A DNA stretch of 64,000 nt from Trichobilharzia szidati (GCA_944472155.2 OX235273.1:101764582-101828581); one strand, 5' to 3'. Counted from the stretch's first letter, positions 53,311-64,000 are shown. The notes: generated by a model from the sequence alone, not told the origin. Made by a program: numbers and translations.

Positions 53311-54733
53311 ATATATATATATATATATATACGGCTTTTTAAGAAGTCATATCCGGTGAGGGAATTGAATCATAGGTGTAAATGCATAAAATAACAATAA
53401 TATTATGAAATGCAATTAAAGTGTTTGTGATTATAATCATAGTTAAATGTCAAGTGGCAAAGCAAATTAATGTCAAATATAGAATAATTCATAGGATGGA
53501 TAGAACTTGAAAAAGGTGTGCAATTATAAGATTATTAGACAAATCGAATAAAATAAAAACGTTACGTAATATTGTGTGAAATTTAATAGCATAGAATTTA
53601 ATGTTGCATAAAGGAATTGATTTAGAATGACAAGTGGAACGAGTGAAATAATGCCGGGTACAGTTCAAAGTGAGGATATTAATAGTAGCAATTGACATAA
53701 AAAAGAATGAATAGAATAATCGAATAGAAAAAACGAAAAAATTGGTAGAGCTAAATATGATCAGGGATTACCATACTTTAGCATAGAGGGATTAAGACCA
53801 TGAAAGTTGAAAAAGATGAACGAACGTTTTCTGTACACAGAGATCTGGCTTTTCTCTTTTGATGTCCAAAGCTTCAGCAATACAGATGAGTCGGATGTGT
53901 AGTGATTTGGGTAAATTACTTTCGCCTTGTAGATGACTCTAAAGGCGGAGGCTATAGAGATAGGATGATCAGTATCGACCAGATGTTCAATGATCGTGCT
54001 TCTTATTGCTCCACTTCCACCTCTTCGTAACCATGCAGGATAGTGTACTTGCACTCTCTTCGACAAAACTCGAGTCGAACGACCGATATACCTAGCTCCA
54101 CACGAGCAGTTGAATTGATAAGCACACATAGAGTTGGTCAACAGCGGGATCTTGTCCTTCAGGTTATTGAACAATAATGGTCGACTAGAAAAGGCTATTC
54201 TCAGGGATGCAGCAGGGAATGTTCTTTTCAGGGACTGTGATATCCTTCGTTTCATGATATCGGAAGCTAAGTCCCCTTTGAATTCCAAGCTCATGTAAAG
54301 TATTTTCTTGGGTACGGTTGATAAGTCACGTTTTTTAGGATTCGAATGTATATTCTCATCTATAAAACGTTGTGGAAATCCATTTTCTATTAGTATTTTC
54401 CTCAAGATGTATAACTCATCTTCCACAGTATCAGAGCTACATATGCGCCGAATACGAGTGGCAAGCGACCGGACCAGGTTTCATTTTCGACCAATGGGTA
54501 CTCAGCTGTAGAAATTTGTCAGTTGACCATTCCATGTCAGTTCTATCCATCCTATGAATTATTCTATATATGACATTAATTTGCTTTGCCACTTGACATT
54601 TAACTATGATTATAATCACAAACACTTTAATTGCATTTCATATTATTATTATTTTATGCATTCACACCTATGATTCAATTCCCTTACCGGATATAACTTC
54701 TTTAAAACCATATATATATATATATGTTTTTCG
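53311..54733 (-). mobile_element. Penelope-like foldback with 177-bp inverted arms
   Basis: The left arm (53331-53507) and right arm (54539-54710) are inverted copies at roughly 93-95% identity by eye. They share GGGAATTGAATCATAGGTGT, ATGAAATGCAATTAAAGTGT and ATGTCAAGTGGCAAAGCAAA, ending at GGATGGATAGAACT. TA runs sit outside both arms (53311-53330 and 54711-54726). The 1-kb loop holds a minus-strand Penelope linker plus GIY-YIG frame and its pyrimidine-rich tail. The RT is missing. High arm identity suggests a fairly recent origin. Confidence 0.8.
53761..54426 (-). CDS. Penelope GIY-YIG endonuclease fragment, 221 codons open
   Basis: This is the C-terminal part of a Penelope-like element protein. 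In order: EDELYILRKILIENGFPQRF linker; LEFKGDLASDIMKRRISQSL; a TFPAASLRIAFSSRPLL block; and the endonuclease start YQFNCSCGARYIGRSTR (residues about 108-124) with cysteine pair, YIG triad and arginine. HYPAWLRRG, HLVDTDHPISIASAFRVIYK and a KEKSQISVYRKRS C-terminus follow. The frame also reads upstream of the first ATG (NLVRSLATRIRRICSSD), interrupted by two stops near 54490-54520, so the ATG at 54424-54426 is not a natural start. The RT domain is absent. The best preserved endonuclease in the window; expression is doubtful. Confidence 0.75.
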   Translation of the reverse strand: MEDELYILRKILIENGFPQRFIDENIHSNPKKRDLSTVPKKILYMSLEFKGDLASDIMKRRISQSLKRTFPAASLRIAFSSRPLLFNNLKDKIPLLTNSMCAYQFNCSCGARYIGRSTRVLSKRVQVHYPAWLRRGGSGAIRSTIIEHLVDTDHPISIASAFRVIYKAKVIYPNHYTSDSSVLLKLWTSKEKSQISVYRKRSFIFFNFHGLNPSMLKYGNP

Positions 54734-54734
54734 T

Positions 54735-55855
54735 TTTTCATTCTATGTACTATATAATATTTTTCGAGGGCTTTTGATACTCCCCTATTGCCTAGGGTGA
54801 GATAACTGGAGAAGAACTCAAACCTAAGGTCAGCTGGCTGATACTTGGGTGCTTAATTTGGTGAGCACTGTCTCCATAATGTCCTAGCGAATACCCTGAC
54901 ATCTCCATTTATTTGTTCTGTTAAATATTTCCATTAAACGACACCATTAACTTGTTACTATACTACTTTTCTGACATGAATAATAAAAATGACATTGTAT
55001 TTGCAATAAACGACCATCCTTAAGCGGTAAGACACAAGTGAAATTAAATAAATTTTCTGACTTAAATTCTAATTTTACATTTTTAAAAATGCGAATTCAC
55101 CTCCTTCTTATTCCCTCTGTTGTTGTAAAAAGGCACCGTAATGTTGTGTTCACGGGAAAAAAACACTAAACAGATAAAATGAAAAACGGTACACTTTGGG
55201 TACTCTTTCATATGACATTTTTCCGAAAACTCTTAGACAATATGTTCAAAGTTACATTATTAATGTGATTATAATCAACTAACGATTTCCGGATCTACCC
55301 ATCTTTTTTCTTAAATTTTAGTAATTCACTAGTAAAGAATAATGGATACTTTACATTTTGTTATTCATAGCGAATATGTTTTAAGATGACTGTTAAATTT
55401 TAGTTTCTTCATTATATATTACCTGAATGTCTTTTTGTATTAAGTCTTTTTAAATAGTTGTTGTAGAGGTACTTTTTTTAAACAAGGCGGAACATTTGGT
55501 TCAATGTTTCAATGAAATTGTCAGTGTTTACCGAAATTAAAAAATAAGAAACAATTAATTCATTTCATCATTTTTCCTACTATACATATTTATATATCTA
55601 GTAAATTATGGCGACAAGTAATTTAAAAATATGATAAGAAATGAAAATTAATGTTTTCTATTTGAAATCATCTTGAACGACGATTACAGATGTATTGAGG
55701 ATAATGTAACTTATGAAATATTTCAAGGAAGGTAAAAACAACTTCTAGAAACGAGTATAAAATTAGCAAGATTAGTAGACAAACAGAAAAGAATAAATTG
55801 GCAGATGGTCGCCCTAAAATATCCCAAATTCTTAGCAATTAGAATTGATGGGCTG
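54735..55855. other. No recognised feature
   Basis: Strongly AT-rich; nothing nameable. Confidence 0.35.
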
Positions 55856-55859
55856 GCAA

Positions 55860-56090
55860 ATCTCAGTGGCTGAATGGTCTACGAGCTGCCATTAGTTGTA
55901 ACCTGAAGGTCGTCGGTTTAAACCCTAGTGGTTGGTGCGTACTGCCAATGAATTCAAAATTAGGATGCAACAGGTGTCCAGTAATCCCTGCTAGTTTTCA
56001 TCGGCTCTCTAAACGATATTAATCCATGGTCAAACCTGAAGTAAATCAGATCCCTACAAACTAACTCTTGCAAGTACTTATCCATGCATG
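55860..56090 (+). mobile_element. tRNA-derived SINE, ribozyme family, full-length decayed
   Basis: Plus strand: TCTCAGTGGCTGAATGGTCT (A box), GGTCGTCGGTTTAAACCCTA (B box), then GCGTACTGCCAATGAATTC and AGGATGCAACAGGTGTCCAG. The latter is the hammerhead region, in which TACTG/CAGTA of stem I survives but CUGANGA reads CCAATGA and GAAA reads GCAA. The 3' block follows: GTTTTCATCGGCTCTCTAAA, then TCAAACCTGAAGTAAATCAG and CCCTACAAAC. It shows the full family layout in one copy. Confidence 0.65.
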
Positions 56091-56094
56091 TACA

Positions 56095-57435
56095 ATTGGT
56101 GTGTCCTACACAGGTAGGAAAAAATGTATTTCATTAAATTACTGTTATTAAATATGCTTACTAATCGTATATGTAATTTATCATATTGATGATGCCTGTA
56201 AACTGGCGTCCCTCATGTAAAAAATGAGAATATACTATTAATATTATTATTATTAATAATAACAGAATAAAATGAAAATATGTACATACGTTTGACTTCA
56301 TTTCATAACTAGTGAATACTTTCACAGCTTTTGAAGAAAGCGCGGCAGATTGGTATAAATTAGACAAATAATCTTAAAATCCCTGTTGAGGTTAGTGGAG
56401 CGATTGAAGTTTATCATATATTTCTGGAGCAGAACTTCTCTCACACTTCGGTATTGGTAAAACTATGTTGGCATATACCACTGAATTCATCGAGAAACGC
56501 CAATGTTGTACTCGGTTCCATGAATCAACAGGTAAAAACACATAACAGCATCTAACCGAAGGAGTTTATCTTTCACACCAACGAAGAACAGCCTCCGTAG
56601 ATATGACACTGAGCAATAAACTGTAGTCGAAACGCCATTAGTAAATGATGGCGTGTTTTTATGAAAAATTATTTGAGCAGTGTAAAAACAAACACTGGCG
56701 CAAAATTTCATTGATTTATCTTCTCACCCATCATAATTTTTATTTTCCGTTTGACGTGCGTAAGAGATGATTCCTCTTGACTATCTGAGTTCCACTCACC
56801 ATATTATATCATCATGTCTTTACTTGACTACTTGTACGTCAAATCTTGAACTTCTCCTATCTAACTACGTAAATGTTACTCTAACAAAAAAATTTAAATT
56901 TTGTAGGAACTTCTCTCTAAAATAATTTATGTATTTATACTGTGGTACTTCAGCTGCCTTATCATCCTGAAGTTTTTTTCTTAACACAACGCTCTTACAA
57001 CACGCCTGTTGACAGATAAACGTGTGTTAAAACTGTGAAGTAACTTCTTTCATTGAAGACTATAGGTTATGCGCAGTTGATGAGAACCAAAGAAATGAAA
57101 TGGATCCATGTCATCCTACAATAATGTTTGTTCAAATTCATAAAATGGAATTATTGTGTGAAAAGAATTATTCTTTGATGGAATGGAACATTTTTTCCCA
57201 CTTATCTACCACATTCTGTTTTAAATAATTAGGAATGAAACCATACCAGTGCAGAGAACTTTACACATTTTTATTTTTTTTCATTTAATCTTGTTTATCT
57301 ATAGTTAGTCAGTTAGTAATGATCTTCCCTGTTATTCTGAACAGTCGTCAATTACTCTTCTCTTTGCACAAAAATATAGAGTATTAGCAGTGCAATGTCC
57401 ATAAAAACCATTCTTGAACAGTAATTTGAAAATTC
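56095..57435. other. No recognised feature
   Basis: A 74-codon minus frame at 56487-56711 and others lack motifs. Confidence 0.3.
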
Positions 57436-57439
57436 CCAT

Positions 57440-57510
57440 TCAGTCATAGAAAAGAAAAGGCGTTCAGCAAAGAGTTACTCTTTTCTTGAACAGACTTTAG
57501 CAGCTATATA
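57440..57510 (+). repeat. Penelope terminal-arm block, isolated
   Basis: GGCGTTCAGCAAAGAGTTAC, TCTTTTCTTGAACAGACTTT, AGCAGCTATATAC. It is related to 53255-53308. Confidence 0.35.
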
Positions 57511-57524
57511 CTGTAGTAATGGAG

Positions 57525-57600
57525 ACTCACGGCTGAAGCCCTATGTTCCTCTAGGAATTAATGGAAACAATAATACTAAATAATAAATAATAATACTGTA
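57525..57600 (+). mobile_element. RTE 3'-end fragment
   Basis: CACGGCTGAAGCCCTATGTT, CCTCTAGGAATTAATGGAAA and an ATAATAAATAATAATA tail match only the last 50 bases and tail of the RTE family, an extreme 5' truncation. Confidence 0.8.
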
Positions 57601-57654
57601 GTAAAATTAAGTTTTCATTCATGTAATAAATACTCTGTGACCGGGATTCTCAAT

Positions 57655-57785
57655 TTTCTTTCTTCCAGTGTCTGAATGGTTAACAGCCCCTCTCCAAACC
57701 TGGATTCAGTTGACGGTGCGGTCCCAAATCAGGACAAAATAGCTGTCTAGTACCTCTCCCTTAGGTTTCTGCATCAGTAGTTCAG
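57655..57785 (+). mobile_element. tRNA-derived SINE, ribozyme family, weak remnant
   Basis: TGTCTGAATGGTTAACAGCC (A box region) and a CCTGGATTCAGTTGACGGTG B box region, then TCCCAAATCAGGACAAAATA and AGCTGTCTAGTAC. The ribozyme region retains the stem II and stem III words, but the GAAA is altered to AAAA. Confidence 0.45.
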
Positions 57786-57789
57786 TCGT

Positions 57790-58025
57790 AGAATGATGAC
57801 CAATCACACCAGTAGTTTTAATGCTATTCAGAACCAACTCACTCCTGAACTTCGCCTAGTTTATAAGTTGGTAATTAGACAGGAAAAGCGGAAAGATTCA
57901 ATGCAAAGCCATCAACCTCATCCTTGCAATACAACATCTCTGCTACAGAAACTTCGAAGTGGTCAGAGCTCTACGCTTTACTATAAACGTAAAGAATCAC
58001 AAAGAGGGAGAAATGGTAATTTAGA
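57790..58025. other. Unrecognised; contains an 89-codon frame
   Basis: The frame at 57793-58062 has a charged middle (IRQEKRKDS, YYKRKESQRGRNG) but no recognised family, and it runs into a Penelope remnant. I do not support it as a gene. Confidence 0.25.
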
Positions 58026-58029
58026 GATA

Positions 58030-58675
58030 TTTAGTGTAAAAAACGCTTGGATTATCTGCTGAACCACTATCTCAGTGAGGAGCTTAATATAATCAGAAAA
58101 TCCCTTAGTAAAAATAGTTATCTAGATTAGTTCATCAAAAAAATATGAATTCAGCATCATAGCAAGCGAGTAGGGCAACAGCTCCAAGAAAGCAATTGTT
58201 CTTAAAACTGCGACTCCTCAGTGATAGCATCAGCGAGACAGTAACACAGCTCCTGAAGAATGCGGTTGATAAAGCATTCAGTGCAGCAAATGCATGCTGT
58301 TTCCCACAACCCCCCCCTCGATTCTACTACCTAATTTTGCCTCCTGTGTGTGTATCTTCCAGTTTGACTGCCCCTGTGGAGTCAGCCACATTGAGCGTAC
58401 AATTATACAGGTTCACCATCGTATTTCCGAACATCATCCTGCATGGTTAAGCAAGAGACCAACGAGATCCATTTGTAGCTGTGTTAACCTGTAGACGCAG
58501 TAGACCGTGACCATAAATTTGGTGTTAGTATAGCATTTAAAATTATCTGTCACATTCGAAATAATTTAATTTTACTTCACGAGCTCGTCGTGTACACACA
58601 ACTGAAGCCATCGGAATCCACCTGATGAAGCCAGACCTGTGTGTTCAGAAGAAATTATTTTATAAATATCAAAAA
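58030..58675 (+). mobile_element. Penelope-like element, linker and GIY-YIG (decayed)
   Basis: Plus strand. LSEELNIIRKSLSKNSYLD (58070 onward) is the linker. Across frames near 58345-58460 FQFDCPCGVSHIERTIIQVH and HRISEHHPAWLSKRPTRSIC form the endonuclease core. GVSIAFKIICHIRNN (near 58520) and QTCVFRRN (near 58640) form the C-terminus. It follows the 18.8-19.8 kb copy block by block and shows what that copy looked like without its RTE insertion. No RT part is visible. Confidence 0.7.
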
Positions 58676-58679
58676 CCCA

Positions 58680-58985
58680 AGTAGTATGATGGAAACTAAA
58701 CAAGACTCATATATATGTCATGTTGTTTTATCCATTTATTCATATAAAAATGAGGAAAAGTTGAACAGGTGTTGTGGAGGACATGTTTAGCAAGTTTCCA
58801 TACACTAATTTGCCAGTATATCAAAGCGAGTATTCGGGAAAGTTAGCCTGGCGTTCGCTACCCTGAAATTGGTAATGCAATCTACTGAAGTTACCACAAC
58901 GAACAAGATCTGAATTCTCAACACTAATATCACGTCCATGCTTCTTCAAGGTTGAGAGAATTGACACCTAACTAAAAGCATTTCC
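58680..58985. other. No recognised feature
   Basis: Spacer between a Penelope remnant and an RTE 3' end. Confidence 0.3.
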
Positions 58986-58989
58986 AGTA

Positions 58990-59220
58990 TACTACTGCAA
59001 ACTTTCAACTGACATTACATATTAGGCCATCGAGTGAAACCCGAATGGGCTGTGAACAGTTGAGTGCAGGTGGGATTATGTAAAGAAGAAATTAAAGCTT
59101 ATGGACAGTCGTGAAATCATCCTGAGAAGACGGTATAGAACAGAATACAATAAAATGGGATACTGAAGCCTTATATTCCACCCAGAAGCCATATGTTGAA
59201 TAATAGTAACATTAATAACA
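58990..59220 (+). mobile_element. RTE-clade LINE 3' fragment (old)
   Basis: Plus strand: CATCGAGTGAAACCCGAATG, GAAATTAAAGCTTATGGACA, and GATACTGAAGCCTTATATTC, ending with an AATAATAGTAACATTAATAA tail. This corresponds to the last 80 codons of the RTE frame. Confidence 0.6.
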
Positions 59221-59224
59221 GCAA

Positions 59225-60055
59225 TAATAGTTTCAGTGATTTATTTGATTTAGAATTAATTTACAGTGCTTTCTTGTATATCATTACGTAATCCTCTTCC
59301 TGTATGCTGCTTGATAAATAGTGTTTTGTTGTAAGCCACTTACCAGGACTTTTCAGATCTTCTTGCAGACCTGTCACAAATAACTGATTGCATATCGTGT
59401 TGTTTTTAATGATTATGTTGTCACATCGCACTGCATGCTTTTTCGTAAAACTACGGCCTTTATTCTTAGTTTCTGTTCAGTCGAACGAGAAAATGAATGT
59501 TCCCATTTCACTAATCCTATGTATTTCCTTAGACTGTAGCTGAAGAGAAGTCTTAAAGTTGAATGCTCACTTTTTATATTGCGAATCTTGTTATTGCTTG
59601 CCTCGACAAAAAAGACAAAACTGTCAATCGCCAACTCCTGTGATTTTACACTAGGATTCCATGTCCTCACGATAGCGCTACACCTGTTTCCCGACAAAAC
59701 AGGCCTGTGCCATGTGCTTCTTCACTATAAGTTGACGCCAAAGTCTTCCGTCTCTAGCAGCAAGATGTTCTCAAGTGTGCCACAGATTCGGGTGCTCTAA
59801 TTAAGGGAGACCACGAATGTTCTCGACTTTTCACTGAACAACAGATCACTCCCTTGTCACCAGTCTGCTAGGTTCACAGAATAGACAGTGCGGACCCATG
59901 TTGACCCCGAAGTGTAGTATGTCTTTTCTAAAGGTGGGAGGTGATATGTAGTTAGACATATCACGCGTGTATGGCTTTTGAATGTCTTCGATCCTGAATC
60001 AAATTAGTGTGCCAGGAAATATCCTCTTGACTATACACATTATATATTTGTATAT
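59225..60055. other. No recognised feature
   Basis: Slightly less AT-rich at 59620-59960, but no motif or repeat was recognised. Confidence 0.3.
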
Positions 60056-60059
60056 ATAT

Positions 60060-60425
60060 ATATCCATATATGTTTTCTTTGGCTGACTCACCGCCGACTT
60101 CCTACAAATTTCTCCTACAATTCGAATTTACAAACCAGGTCTCTGTTTACAAAAGGAAATGGTCTTCACTCGTAATCTACCATGGTAATACCTTTAACTT
60201 ATTTGCTGTTATTAATACTAATATTATCAACACTCTATTCGACACTCTATTATTATTCCTGATTCATTAAGGACTATCTCATATCAGTAGCATTATCTTA
60301 ACTCGTTTCAGCATTATCGTTATAACTATTAACATTATTCATTTCTCAGTCCTTCACATATTTAAGTTCTTTCTCTAATGACTGATTGTTTATTTTAGTG
60401 ATGTAATTAAAGCGTAATGCATTTC
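60060..60425 (+). mobile_element. Penelope-like element extreme C-terminus and 3' tail
   Basis: A TA run at 60048-60063 is followed by a frame giving LLQFEFTNQVSVYKRKWSSL then VIYHGNTF. This matches KEKSQISVYRKRSFIFFNFHG at the end of the 53.8 kb frame. A pyrimidine-rich, AT-heavy tail follows to about 60425. Confidence 0.5.
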
Positions 60426-60504
60426 AACTTGATTAAATCTTTTGTTCCCCTTTCCGTGAACATAAACTTAAGAAATCCACACGTGTCGTTTTCACGATTA
60501 ATTC

Positions 60505-60960
60505 AATGCAGTTTATCTGTTAATCTGCTGCCATACGGACCAGAGACTTGGCGAGTCATAAAGAGTACCTCAAACAAACTACAGACCTTCATTAACAGTT
60601 GTCTTCGCTCAATACTCAAGATCAGATGGCCAGGAAAGATCAGCAACAGAGATCTCTGGGAGCGAACCAACCAGGAACCGATTGTGAAACAAATATGCAG
60701 AAGGAAATGGAGATGGATTGGCCATCAAGTGACATCACTAGACAAGCCATCGCTCGAGTGTAACCCCAAAGGGAAGCGGCGAGTTGGTCGTCAGTGCGAG
60801 GGTGACTTGGAGGAGGTCATGTGAAGAGGAGATGAAAATGTGTAGGCAGACTTGGAGCCAGGTGAAGACTCTAGGAGAGAACCGAACGCAATGAAGACGC
60901 ACGGCTGAAGCCCTATGTTCCTCTAGGAAGTAAAGGAAACAATAATAATAATAATAATAT
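60505..60960 (+). mobile_element. RTE-clade LINE 3' fragment (moderately preserved)
   Basis: Plus-strand frame LLPYGPETWRVIKSTSNKLQ, then [20 protein letters not shown] and RTNQEPIVKQICRRKWRWIG. A 12-codon deletion joins GH to QVTSLDKPSLECNPKGKRRV, and a frame change precedes the end. The 3' end is CTATGTTCCTCTAGGAAGTA, followed by an AATAATAATAATAATAATAT tail. Probably the second youngest RTE copy here, judged by similarity to the 20.9 kb frame. Confidence 0.85.
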
Positions 60961-60964
60961 CTGC

Positions 60965-61980
60965 TTATCAGCCTTACATCTCCCAATGTATTTTCAACAG
61001 TATATTTATATACATATGTATATATATATATATATCCATGAATGTAGAGTATTCAGCTGAAGAGTTCTACCGAAATTTAATGAAATCAATTATCCTGCTT
61101 TATTAACCTTTGTTGCTTGTTTTAGTAAATGGTGCTCGAGACGTCATCAGTAAATGGGAATGTACCGCTGTAGCCTTTTATCAAATAAAATTATTCTGTG
61201 ATGGAATTATACTCTATCACAGTTCCCAAGTTCTATTCTTATATTTTAAATAATTTGACTTTAGCTCAGTTCAGTGTTATCCCTTTCCCTCACCTTATTA
61301 TTAATTTAGACCCTGTTGAATTTTAAGCATTATAGTGTGACGAATACTTTCTCTTGTAATATAAACTGTAAAGTTCTGTGAAACTCTTTTATAAAGGGAA
61401 ATTCCCCTTTACATATTGAATAAATATACACTGGAGTACCCACTGAATTGTTTAATCCATGATGTGTATGTTCAAACACAAACAATGTACAGTTCCCTCC
61501 ATTATTTGTAATAGTTATACATTGAAAATTACTGGACGAATATTTGAGAAGGCCAGGTTAAAGAATGGCGGTCAACTGAGAAAAGCACCCTCTAATAAGC
61601 CTCAAACAAAGCACAACCAGATCAAAATAGTGGGATCAGGTAATAAAACACCATATTTGTAAAGGGATGCTGGAAAAAGAGTAACAAGGCTCAGCAGATT
61701 ACCTTTATTCGTGCTTTTCTTTCTTTATTATTAATGGTAAAGTCTTCCAAATTTGCCAAGATAATATTACTTGCCGTTTGGAGGTCAGTTGTGCGTTCGT
61801 TCTCCTTTGATCGCTAGTATTTAACTTGATCATGAAATCCTTTTTAACTCTTTAGTAGTCCATTAGTAGAATGCCCTCCAACCATGCACATGTTCCTGGT
61901 TCTATTTCCGTCTGACGCACCTGTAAATCTCACTTAGTCTATCAGCAGGAAGTAGGACCGAATAAACAAATAAACCAAAC
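60965..61980. other. No recognised feature
   Basis: A TA run at about 61012-61034. The 67-codon frame at 61459-61662 has no motif. Confidence 0.3.
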
Positions 61981-61984
61981 CAAA

Positions 61985-62760
61985 CGAACTCGAAGACTTA
62001 CTGGAAGAAACCAACAAGTTGGCATAAGAAGAAGCAAGGGCAGGACAGTTCAGCTGAACACAGAAGAAACAGAGGTTATGAAGATAACTAACCACCACCA
62101 ACAACAATAACAAGCACCAATCATCATAAAGGGGATAAATTTGGAAGAGATCACTTTCTTCACTTATCTAGGAAACATTGTTTCGACTACAGGTGGAAGC
62201 ACAGATGAGGATGTCGCAACCAGCCGGAATTGGAAAGACAAGACAGACCTTCGTCATTCTGACATTAGTTCTGAAATCTTCTGCACTCATTATGAACAAC
62301 AAAATTCTGTTTTTCATCACCAATGTTAAATGAGTTCTTCTATATGTGTGAGAAACTTGGCACTGGCTTCAACAAAAGCACTTCTGACTGGTTATCTCAA
62401 ACTTTTATTAACATCTGCCTTTTCTCCATACTGAAGATCTAATGGCTATTTAGAAAGAATTGGCAAGAAAGGACCTTGTCAGTGAACCAACCAAGAACGT
62501 ATTACCCAAAAGTAATGACGAAGAAAGAGTTGATGGATTGAGGACACACTGTGGACAGTGTTTAATGACATCATTCGCCCCGAGATGCCCCCAGTGGAAC
62601 CCAAATAGGAAATGCTGGGTGGGTTGCCTGAGAATGACATGGAGGAGATGGAGTAAGGAGGAGGTGAGATACCGTGGACAATCGTGAGGCCAAATGAAGA
62701 GGACCACAAAATACAGGTGTGCTGTTGAGGCCTTTGTTAATGCCTGAAAATCCTAGAAAA
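61985..62760 (+). mobile_element. RTE-clade LINE fragment (old, longer copy)
   Basis: Plus strand. LEETNKLA near 62010, then a degraded TEVMKI region, EEITFFTYLGNIVSTTGGST (62141 onward) matching the FTYLGSIVSTTGG motif, and a VLLYV.ETW remnant near 62340. PQWNPNRKCWVGCLRMTWRR (62589-62648) and the C-terminal RCAVEAF come last. 5'-truncated just after the FADD motif; several frame changes. Confidence 0.75.
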
Positions 62761-62764
62761 TATC

Positions 62765-63235
62765 AACTACTCCATCTTAAATGAAATCATCACTATAGCG
62801 AGACATTATTTCTAGTATTAATTTATTCTCCAAGTCGCGACATTCGCCTGCCAAGCTTTCATTCTTTTTCCGATTCCGAAACAAAGTGAACTCCCGGAGT
62901 TTTCCGTAAATTTTATTACCGCTTTCCTTTATGACACTGACTCCGACTGGTTACTGGAAAGATTCTTCTCATAACTTTTTTCACTTGAATCTCCTGACTG
63001 TACATTGAATAGTGTGAAAGGCTTATGTGAGCTGAGTTAAACTTTAAGCACCAGTGAGGACCAGTGGAGTGCGACATCACCAATGTCCTTGAGACGCTCA
63101 ATGAGCAAGTTAATGAAACTAGCAAAATAATGTCGTAATCATAAATAAAATACGCTCATCGAAGTGTTGTGTTATTAAATGGGATATCTGACAAGTTTCA
63201 GATTGGGTTTGGGGAAGATTAATTTAAGATTTGGG
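62765..63235. other. No recognised feature
   Basis: Nothing nameable. Confidence 0.3.
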
Positions 63236-63244
63236 CCGAGGACA

Positions 63245-63356
63245 TTTTAGGGTTAGCTTAACCTAATGAGAGCAACATTAGGGTTGATTCAAGTTGGATT
63301 ATGGTTAGTTTACGGATATTTTCACGTTAGGGTTAGCTTAAGGAAAGATTAGGTTT
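63245..63356 (+). repeat. Degenerate telomere-like motifs
   Basis: TTAGGGTTAGCTTA occurs at 63247-63260 and again at about 63327-63340, with CATTAGGGTTGA at 63276-63287 and GATTAGG at about 63347-63353. TTAGGG is the telomere unit of flatworms, but these are scattered, not a tandem array. Confidence 0.45.
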
Positions 63357-63359
63357 GTT

Positions 63360-64000
63360 GTTTTTGCCAAGAGACCTAGATTATTACATGCATGGAACGT
63401 AGTTAAATTACTCTCTTGATACTCCGATCCAAAACTGAGAGGCATTTTTGTCACACGTCATGGAAAGGCATCCTGTGTAACAGTTTCATGCATTTTCATC
63501 CATTATTTTCACGAATATATGTATTTCACACGCACAAATATCCTTTACCATATGGTTGGTGCGCTCAAGGCCATTTTTCCGTTGGTACTTACTGGTGCTT
63601 AAAGTTTAACTTCGCCCTTATGCTTAAATTCTCTATTTTCTCTGTTTAATATTTCTACATTTCAATCAGTCGAATCTTAATTCGTATTCGAAGTTGGTGC
63701 TGAAGATGTTGTCTGGTAAAATAATGACAATATGTCATTTAAACCATTTATTTTAAAACCACAAAATACCAATCCTGCACTGAAAAATAATCCTCCACTA
63801 TGGAGCCTGGAACAGTATGATTGTGCAGTTTTTGTTAGATGTTAAAAATGGAAACATCGTAAATAACTTTTGTTTAAAACGATTCATTGTAAAATATGTA
63901 TAACGTCGGAGTACAATTTAAAATACTTTTTTGTCGCTCGATGCTTCGTCTTCTCACTGGTTCATACTATCTAGTTGATTCACTACTAACCATGTTGCAT
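63360..64000. other. No recognised feature
   Basis: A 77-codon plus frame at 63416-63649 lacks any motif. Confidence 0.3.

Noticed and set aside
1..64000. CRISPR array, bacterial operons or phage system
   Set aside because: No regularly spaced repeats, no ribosome binding sites and no prokaryotic gene density; the repeats are all eukaryotic retroelement types.

Overview
The window reads as intergenic or intronic DNA from a blood fluke, most likely genus Schistosoma. It is AT-rich, and I found no host gene, rRNA, functional tRNA or CRISPR array that I can support. The organism call rests on its repeats. It has Sm-alpha-like SINEs carrying hammerhead ribozyme remnants, a repeat class described in schistosomes. 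It also has many RTE-clade LINE fragments with AAT-rich 3' tails, CR1-like LINEs, Penelope-like elements with GIY-YIG domains, and Gypsy-sized solo LTRs.

Layout. At 1-8 kb a long unrecognised stretch is followed by two same-orientation copies of a CR1-like LINE C-terminus (2.1-3.2 kb) and two ribozyme-type SINE copies (5.6 and 6.5 kb). At 8-18 kb lie old minus-strand RTE copies (8.1, 12.4, 17.4 kb), CR1-like remnants (10.6 kb plus, 14.3 kb minus), a second RTE-like family (16.0 kb) and tRNA-derived SINEs. At 18.4-20.0 kb a decayed Penelope-like element is interrupted by a minus-strand RTE fragment. At 20.88-22.95 kb sits the best-preserved feature: a 5'-truncated RTE insertion with an open 674-codon frame, flanked by a perfect 11-bp target-site duplication.

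At 24-29.4 kb there are Sm-alpha and other SINEs, a dispersed repeat that recurs at 36.6 kb, and another RTE copy. At 30-34.5 kb three Penelope-like remnants of different families are followed by two Sm-alpha copies, one of them in a 315-bp foldback. At 36-46.7 kb come a well-preserved tRNA-SINE with an A-rich tail, RTE copies, a 160-bp hairpin, two solo LTRs and a Penelope foldback. At 47-54.7 kb there are diverged repeats, a third solo LTR and a second Penelope foldback holding a 221-codon endonuclease frame. At 55-64 kb there are SINEs, Penelope and RTE fragments (all plus strand) and short telomere-like motifs near the end.

How the parts relate. Autonomous classes (RTE, CR1, Penelope, Gypsy) supply the enzymes, and the tRNA-derived SINEs are non-autonomous. 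The most unusual pattern is inverted duplication. Two SINE copies and two Penelope copies are each flanked by inverted copies of their own 3' ends. In the Sm-alpha case the inverted arm begins at the hammerhead cleavage site. A second tRNA-SINE family appears to carry its own hammerhead-like motif, separate from Sm-alpha. All alignments were made by eye, so element ends are approximate unless a target-site duplication fixes them.
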